Source of the DNA: DASQMT01 sp963839615
GTDB taxonomy: Bacteria > Actinomycetota > Thermoleophilia > Solirubrobacterales > Solirubrobacteraceae
Assembly: GCA_963839615.1 (NCBI GenBank)
Contig: CAWIVY010000009.1
Location: forward strand, 1-64,000
Length of the DNA stretch: 64,000 nt
Direction: 5' to 3'
The notes under the pieces were generated by a model, which was given only the letters and a program-made list of their open reading frames with translations, was not told the origin of the DNA and made no database searches. How positions within the stretch are numbered: position 1 is the stretch's first letter; each line of letters starts with the position of its first letter. Of this stretch, positions 59,960-64,000 are shown in pieces. The position numbers were made by a program, and so were the translations under genes.

Positions 59960-61023
59960 CAGACGTCCACGTCATCGTCCCGGACAGCATCGACGACCCA
60001 GCGCGGCCGAGCGGCGGCAACACGTACGACCGGCGGGTCTGCCGCGGCCTCGCCGCGCTCGGCTGGACGGTGCACGAGCACGCCGTGCCCGGCGCCTGGC
60101 CGCGGCCCGGCGAGGCCGGGCACGCCGCCCTCGCGCGCGCCGTCCGGCGGATTCCGGATGGCGCCGTGGTGCTGCTCGACGGGCTGATCGCGTCCGCCGC
60201 CCCCGAGGCGCTCGTACCACAGGCGCGGCGGCTGCGGCAGGTCGTGCTCGTGCACATGCCGCTCGGACATCGCCCGGCGGACGACGAGGCCGGGGCGGTC
60301 ATCGCGCGCGAGCGCGAGGTCCTCTCGGCGGCCGCGGCCGTGGTCACGACCAGCACATGGACCCGGCGGCGGCTGGCGGAGCTGTACGCGCTGCCGGCCG
60401 ACCGGGTGCACGTGGCCGAGCCCGGCGTCGACGCCGCCGACCTCGCGCCGGGGACGGCAGCCGGCGACGCGCTGCTCTGCGTCGCGGCTGTGACGCCCGA
60501 CAAGGGGCACGACGTGCTGCTCGACGGGCTCGCGACGGCGACGGACCTGCCCTGGCGCTGCGAGTGCGTGGGCAGCCTGGAGCGAGCTCCGGCGTTCGCC
60601 GACGGCGTGTGCCGCGCGACCCGGACGAAGGGGCTGAGCGAGCGGGTGCGCTTCCCGGGACCGTGCACCGGGACGGAGCTCGACCGCGCGTACGCCGCCG
60701 CGGACCTGGTCGTGCTCGCCTCACGCTCCGAGACGTACGGCATGGTCGTCACCGAGGCCCTGGCCCGCGGCCTGCCGGTCCTCGCCGCCGAGGTGGGCGG
60801 CGTGACCGAGGCCCTCGGGCAGGCGGAGGACGGCACCCGGCCGGGGCTGCTCGTCGCGCCCGGCGACCCGTCGGCCCTCGGCGCCGCGCTGCGCAGCTGG
60901 CTCGGCGACGCCGAGCTGCGCGGGCGCCTGCGCCGGGCCGCCCGGGAGCGGCGCGCGTCGCTGCGCCGGTGGCCGGCCACCGCAGCTGTGCTCGCCGGCG
61001 TACTCGCAGGAGCGGCGCGGTGA
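59956..61023 (+). CDS. Glycosyltransferase, GT4 family
   Basis: 355 residues with two Rossmann domains (GT-B fold). C-terminal donor-site features are LLCVAAVTPDKGHDVLLDGL, LVVLASRSETYGMVVTEALARGLPVLA (the conserved E-x7-E) and VGGVTEAL, as in retaining GT4 enzymes using nucleotide sugars. The acceptor is presumably the product of the neighbouring enzymes. Starts with GTG at 59956, overlapping the previous stop, and overlaps the methyltransferase start by four bases. Confidence 0.87.
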   Translation: MTDVHVIVPDSIDDPARPSGGNTYDRRVCRGLAALGWTVHEHAVPGAWPRPGEAGHAALARAVRRIPDGAVVLLDGLIASAAPEALVPQARRLRQVVLVHMPLGHRPADDEAGAVIAREREVLSAAAAVVTTSTWTRRRLAELYALPADRVHVAEPGVDAADLAPGTAAGDALLCVAAVTPDKGHDVLLDGLATATDLPWRCECVGSLERAPAFADGVCRATRTKGLSERVRFPGPCTGTELDRAYAAADLVVLASRSETYGMVVTEALARGLPVLAAEVGGVTEALGQAEDGTRPGLLVAPGDPSALGAALRSWLGDAELRGRLRRAARERRASLRRWPATAAVLAGVLAGAAR

Positions 61024-61811
61024 TCGCGGAGGGGATCCGGGTCAGCCCCGAGTGGCTCGTGCTGCGCGAGCCAGCCGACGCGGCGGCGCGCTCGGCCGAG
61101 CTCGCCGAGCGCGTTCGGCGGTACCTCCCGGCCGCTCGCCGCCTCGTGATCCACGACCTCGGCGGCGGCAGCGGCGCGATGGGCCGCTGGCTCGCACCGC
61201 GGCTGCCCGGGCCGCAGCACTGGGTCGTGCACGACCGCGACGCGAGCCTGCTGGACCTGGCCGTCGCCGACGCGCCGGGCGGGTCTGCGGTGACCATCGA
61301 GGCACGGCGCTCCGACATCACCCGGCTCGCGCCTGAGGATCTCGCCGACGCGAGCCTCGTCGTCGCCTCTGCGCTGCTCGACCTGCTGACGGCGGACGAG
61401 CTCGCCCGGATGCTCGGCGCGTGCGCCGGGCGTCCGATGCTGCTCGCGCTGACCGTCGTCGGTCGCGTCGCCCTGGACCCGGCGGACCCGCTGGATGCGC
61501 TCCTGGGCGCGGCGTTCAACGCCCACCAGCGCCGCGGCCGCCTGCTCGGCCCGGACGCCGTCGCGACCGCCGTCGACGTTCTCCGCGGGACGGGCGCCGA
61601 GCTCATCGTCCGGCCGAGCCCCTGGCGCCTCGACGGCGCCCACGCCGACCTGACCGCCGAGTGGCTGGGCGGGTGGGTCGCCGCCGCGTGCGAGCAGGAG
61701 CCCGCGCTGGCCGCCGAGGCCGGCGCCTACCGCGACCGGCGACTGGCACAGGCGGCAGCGGGGGAACTCGCCGTCACCGTCGGCCATGCCGACCTGCTGG
61801 TGCTGCCGTGA
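61020..61811 (+). CDS. Class I SAM-dependent methyltransferase
   Basis: 263 residues, GTG start. The SAM loop HDLGGGSGAMGRWLA is in residues 42-56, then an acidic strand (VVHDRDASLL) and SDITRL...ASALLDLLTADEL. The middle region with FNAHQRRGRLLGPDA resembles small-molecule methyltransferases. Coupled by GTGA overlaps to the glycosyltransferase and to the flippase. The substrate is not deducible, and sugar hydroxyl or heterocycle methylation are both possible. Confidence 0.83.
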   Translation: MIAEGIRVSPEWLVLREPADAAARSAELAERVRRYLPAARRLVIHDLGGGSGAMGRWLAPRLPGPQHWVVHDRDASLLDLAVADAPGGSAVTIEARRSDITRLAPEDLADASLVVASALLDLLTADELARMLGACAGRPMLLALTVVGRVALDPADPLDALLGAAFNAHQRRGRLLGPDAVATAVDVLRGTGAELIVRPSPWRLDGAHADLTAEWLGGWVAAACEQEPALAAEAGAYRDRRLAQAAAGELAVTVGHADLLVLP

Positions 61812-62821
61812 CGACCGCCGTCAACGCCGGGCGCAGCACCACGAGCCGCCGGCACAGGTGGTGGTGGGCCAACCTCGCCGCTGCCGCCGGAACGCTCGCA
61901 TTCCTGATCTGGCACCTGGGCACGAGCCCGTTCCTGGACGGCCTGCGGGCGGTCGACGGCGCCGCGCTGGCGGCCGCGTCCGGCCTCGCCGTGCTCACGA
62001 CCGCGTGCTGCGCCTGGCGCTGGAAGGTCGTGGCCGGAGGCCTCGGCATCGACCTGCCGCTTGGCACGGCGGTGGCCGCGTACTACCGCTCGCTCTTCCT
62101 CAACGTCACGCTGCCCGGCGGGGTGGTGGGCGACGTCCATCGCGGGATCAGCCACGGCCGCGACACGAGCGACGTCGGCCGCGCGCTGCGCGCCGTGGCG
62201 TGGGAGCGCACGGCCGGCCAGGCCGTGCAGATCGTCGTCGTCGTCGCCGTGCTTCTCGTTGCGCCATCGCCGGTGCGGGCGGCCATGCCGCTCGTCGCGG
62301 TCGCGCTCATCGTGGCAGCCGCCGGCGTCGCGCTGGCGGCGCGCGTGCCGGCCGCCGAAGCCGGCCCGTCACGCTGGGCGCGGTGGCGGCGTGCCGCGGC
62401 CCGCGAGCTGCGCGACGGGCTGCTCGCCCGGCGGGCGTGGCCGGCCATCGCGCTCGCGTCTGCGCTGGTCGTCGCGGGCCACGCGGTCACGTTCCTGATC
62501 GCCGCGCGCACCGCAGGGGTGACCGCGCCGCCGTCCGAGATCCTGCCGCTGGCGCTGCTCGTGTTGCTGGCCGGCGCGCTGCCCAACGTCGGCGGCTGGG
62601 GCCCGCGCGAGGGCGTGACGGCCTGGGCGTTCGCGGCCGCGGGCCTCGGCGCGTCACGCGGGGTCGCCACCGCCGTCGTCTATGGCGTGATGGTGTTCGT
62701 CGCCACCCTGCCGGGCGCCGCCGTCCTCGTGGCGGCCTGGGTTCGCCGCACCCGGTCGGCGCCGCTGCTCCCGGGCAGGCTCAGAGTCCTCGCGCGCCGC
62801 GGCGGAGCCGCCGATGTCTGA
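61808..62821 (+). CDS. LPG-synthase-TM/UPF0104 flippase-like membrane protein
   Basis: 337 residues with about eight helices. It matches the AglD/MprF flippase pattern: YYRSLFLNVTLPGGVVGDVHRG (its core is S.FLN.TLPGG..GD), AWERTAGQAVQ and the terminal LPNVGGWGPREGVTAWAFAAAGL motif. In this operon it could carry a lipid-linked or modified compound across the membrane. Starts with GTG overlapping the methyltransferase stop. It ends eight bases into the RibD-like gene. Confidence 0.85.
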   Translation: MTTAVNAGRSTTSRRHRWWWANLAAAAGTLAFLIWHLGTSPFLDGLRAVDGAALAAASGLAVLTTACCAWRWKVVAGGLGIDLPLGTAVAAYYRSLFLNVTLPGGVVGDVHRGISHGRDTSDVGRALRAVAWERTAGQAVQIVVVVAVLLVAPSPVRAAMPLVAVALIVAAAGVALAARVPAAEAGPSRWARWRRAAARELRDGLLARRAWPAIALASALVVAGHAVTFLIAARTAGVTAPPSEILPLALLVLLAGALPNVGGWGPREGVTAWAFAAAGLGASRGVATAVVYGVMVFVATLPGAAVLVAAWVRRTRSAPLLPGRLRVLARRGGAADV

Positions 62822-63503
62822 CCGCCCGTACACCATGCTGAGCTGCAGCGTGTCGCTCGACGGCTACCTCGGCGACCGGACGCCGCGCCTCGCGCTGTCC
62901 AACGAGGCCGACTTCGAGCGAGTCGACGAGGTGCGCGCCTCCTGCGACGCGATCATGGTCGGCGCGGCCACCGTGCGCACCGACAACCCGCGGCTGCTCG
63001 TGCGCTCGGACACCCGCCGCGCCGAGCGCGAGGCCCGCGGGCTCGCGCCGTCTCCGATGAAGATCACCGTGACCGACCGGGTGGACCTCGACGCACGCTC
63101 GAACTTCTTCACCACCGGCGAGGCCGAGAAGCTCGTCTACACCTCGAGCCCGCGGGTGCCCGACGCCCGCGCGCGGCTCGAGCCGGCGGCGACGATCGTC
63201 GACGGCGGCCGGCGCGTGCGGATGCGCTGGCTCAGCGAGGACCTCGCCGACCGCGGCGTGGAGAGGCTGATGGTCGAGGGCGGCGGCGTCGTGCACACCC
63301 AGTTCCTGTCCGACGACCTCGTCGACGAGCTCCAGCTCGTCGTCGCGCCCTTCTTCGTCGGCGACTCGAGCGCACCGCGCTTCGTGAGCGACGGGCGCTT
63401 CCCCTGGAACGCGTCGCGGCGCGCGACTCTCGCCGAGGTGCGCCAGATCGGCGACGTGGTGCTGCTGCGCTACGCGCTCTCACCGCGGTTCCGGGACGAA
63501 TGA
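62814..63503 (+). CDS. RibD C-terminal-domain (reductase) protein
   Basis: 229 residues of the RibD-C/dihydrofolate-reductase-like fold. SCSVSLDGYLGDRT, DAIMVGAATVRTDNPRLLVR and LMVEGGGVVHTQFLSDDLVDELQLVVAPFFVG are typical of the reductase half of RibD, which binds NADPH and acts on riboflavin-precursor pyrimidines. There is no deaminase domain. With the PTPS-like gene this gives two enzymes acting on GTP-derived heterocycles in one operon. Overlaps the flippase gene by eight bases. Confidence 0.87.
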   Translation: MSDRPYTMLSCSVSLDGYLGDRTPRLALSNEADFERVDEVRASCDAIMVGAATVRTDNPRLLVRSDTRRAEREARGLAPSPMKITVTDRVDLDARSNFFTTGEAEKLVYTSSPRVPDARARLEPAATIVDGGRRVRMRWLSEDLADRGVERLMVEGGGVVHTQFLSDDLVDELQLVVAPFFVGDSSAPRFVSDGRFPWNASRRATLAEVRQIGDVVLLRYALSPRFRDE

Positions 63504-63513
63504 ACGAGGCACG

Positions 63514-64000
63514 GTGCGAGCGGGTCTCACGGGTCCGGCGAGCGGGCTGATCGCCCAGGTGCTGCTGCTGGCCGTCCTGGCGCGGACCGCCGGGCTCGGC
63601 GCGGCGAGCTGGATCGTCGGCGTCGCCTGCGCCGTGACGATCGCCGGGACGCTGGCACGCGGCCTCGCGCGCCGTCCCGGTGAGCGGCTGGGGCCGGCGT
63701 CCTGGGTGACGCTCGCCCGGGCCACGCTTGCCGTCGGCGTAGCCGCGCTCGTCGCGGACTCCTTCGCGCACGACACGCCGGTCGCGCTGCTCGTGACGCT
63801 CGCCGCCATCGCGCTCGCGCTGGATGCTGCCGACGGACCGGTGGCGCGGCGCACCGGGACGGCGACGACGCTGGGGGCGCGCTTCGACGGCGAGGTCGAC
63901 GCGTTCCTGATCCTCGCCCTCAGCGTCTACGTCGCTCCCGCGTACGGCGCGTGGGTGCTCGCGATCGGGGCCGCCCGCTACCTGTTCCTCGCCGGCGAGT
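63514..64000 (+). CDS. CDP-alcohol phosphatidyltransferase (partial, runs off the window)
   Basis: GTG at 63514 opens a continuous frame of at least 162 codons that is still open at the window end. Residues 100-135 contain the diagnostic motif D-A-A-D-G-P-V-A-R-R-x8-G-x3-D-x3-D (DAADGPVARR ... LGARFDGEVD), which binds CDP-alcohol. It has at least four hydrophobic helices so far. It would transfer a phosphoalcohol to a lipid or acceptor. Sits 10 bases after the RibD-like stop, so it is part of the same operon. Confidence 0.85.
   Translation, partial: MRAGLTGPASGLIAQVLLLAVLARTAGLGAASWIVGVACAVTIAGTLARGLARRPGERLGPASWVTLARATLAVGVAALVADSFAHDTPVALLVTLAAIALALDAADGPVARRTGTATTLGARFDGEVDAFLILALSVYVAPAYGAWVLAIGAARYLFLAGE

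Overview
This is a high-GC, gene-dense chromosomal segment, most likely from an actinomycete (Actinomycetota). Genes are tightly packed, GTG and TTG starts are frequent, and many genes are coupled by 4-base ATGA or GTGA overlaps. The gene complement (six-TM HAMP adenylate cyclase, FHA/Ser-Thr kinase signalling, LigB-type ligase, LPG-synthase-type flippases, an S8 protease with an RWSAS tail) would suit Thermoleophilia/Solirubrobacterales. That placement is a recollection of the families, not a computed assignment. No phage, insertion sequence, CRISPR array or ribosomal RNA is visible.

Layout. 0-9.7 kb: a tandem aldehyde dehydrogenase duplication (first copy frameshifted), an alpha/beta hydrolase, PadR, DUF1707, two tRNA-Ser genes around an M29 aminopeptidase, 1-Cys peroxiredoxin, VOC protein, tadA and an S8 protease. 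At least 14 single-base indels interrupt genes here, and almost none occur later, so sequence error is a serious possibility. 9.7-17.7 kb: universal-stress proteins, a CAP lipoprotein, an HD-GYP protein divergent from a Ser/Thr kinase, an FHA-TM-trypsin-PDZ protein, a FAD oxidoreductase and an RsbW-like ATPase. 17.7-24.5 kb: a flippase-like protein, MntH divergent from an MntR-type repressor, and a sugar-type ABC operon. 24.5-36.5 kb: AraC/VOC pair, YceH, GDPD, aldo-keto reductases, a thioesterase/transhydrogenase operon, GST, adenylate cyclase and DNA ligase. 36.5-44.4 kb: a DUF4396 protein behind a CsoR-like operator, then cyclic-di-GMP proteins (GGDEF-EAL-HTH fusion, degenerate HD-GYP, GGDEF) around the RWSAS-tailed S8 protease. 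44.4-55.3 kb: three regulator/target pairs (TetR/MMPL, MarR/MFS, MarR/VOC-cupin), a calcium-type P-ATPase and a tryptophanyl-tRNA synthetase preceded by a Trp-Trp leader peptide. 55.4-58.4 kb: a broken molybdopterin oxidoreductase, a KGG-type small protein, an epimerase and a secreted metzincin. 58.6-64 kb: a coupled operon of seven genes (dehydrogenase, PTPS/QueD-like, glycosyltransferase, methyltransferase, flippase, RibD-like reductase, CDP-alcohol phosphatidyltransferase) running off the end.

Most interesting: (1) the 3' operon, which reads as an undescribed pathway joining a pterin- or riboflavin-like precursor to sugar and lipid chemistry, with a PTPS-like enzyme lacking a zinc ligand and the catalytic Cys; (2) apparent ribosome-mediated attenuation of trpS; (3) a bifunctional c-di-GMP enzyme fused to a MerR/BldC-type DNA-binding domain; (4) a CsoR-like operator overlapping a leaderless promoter; (5) the concentration of indels in the first 9.7 kb.
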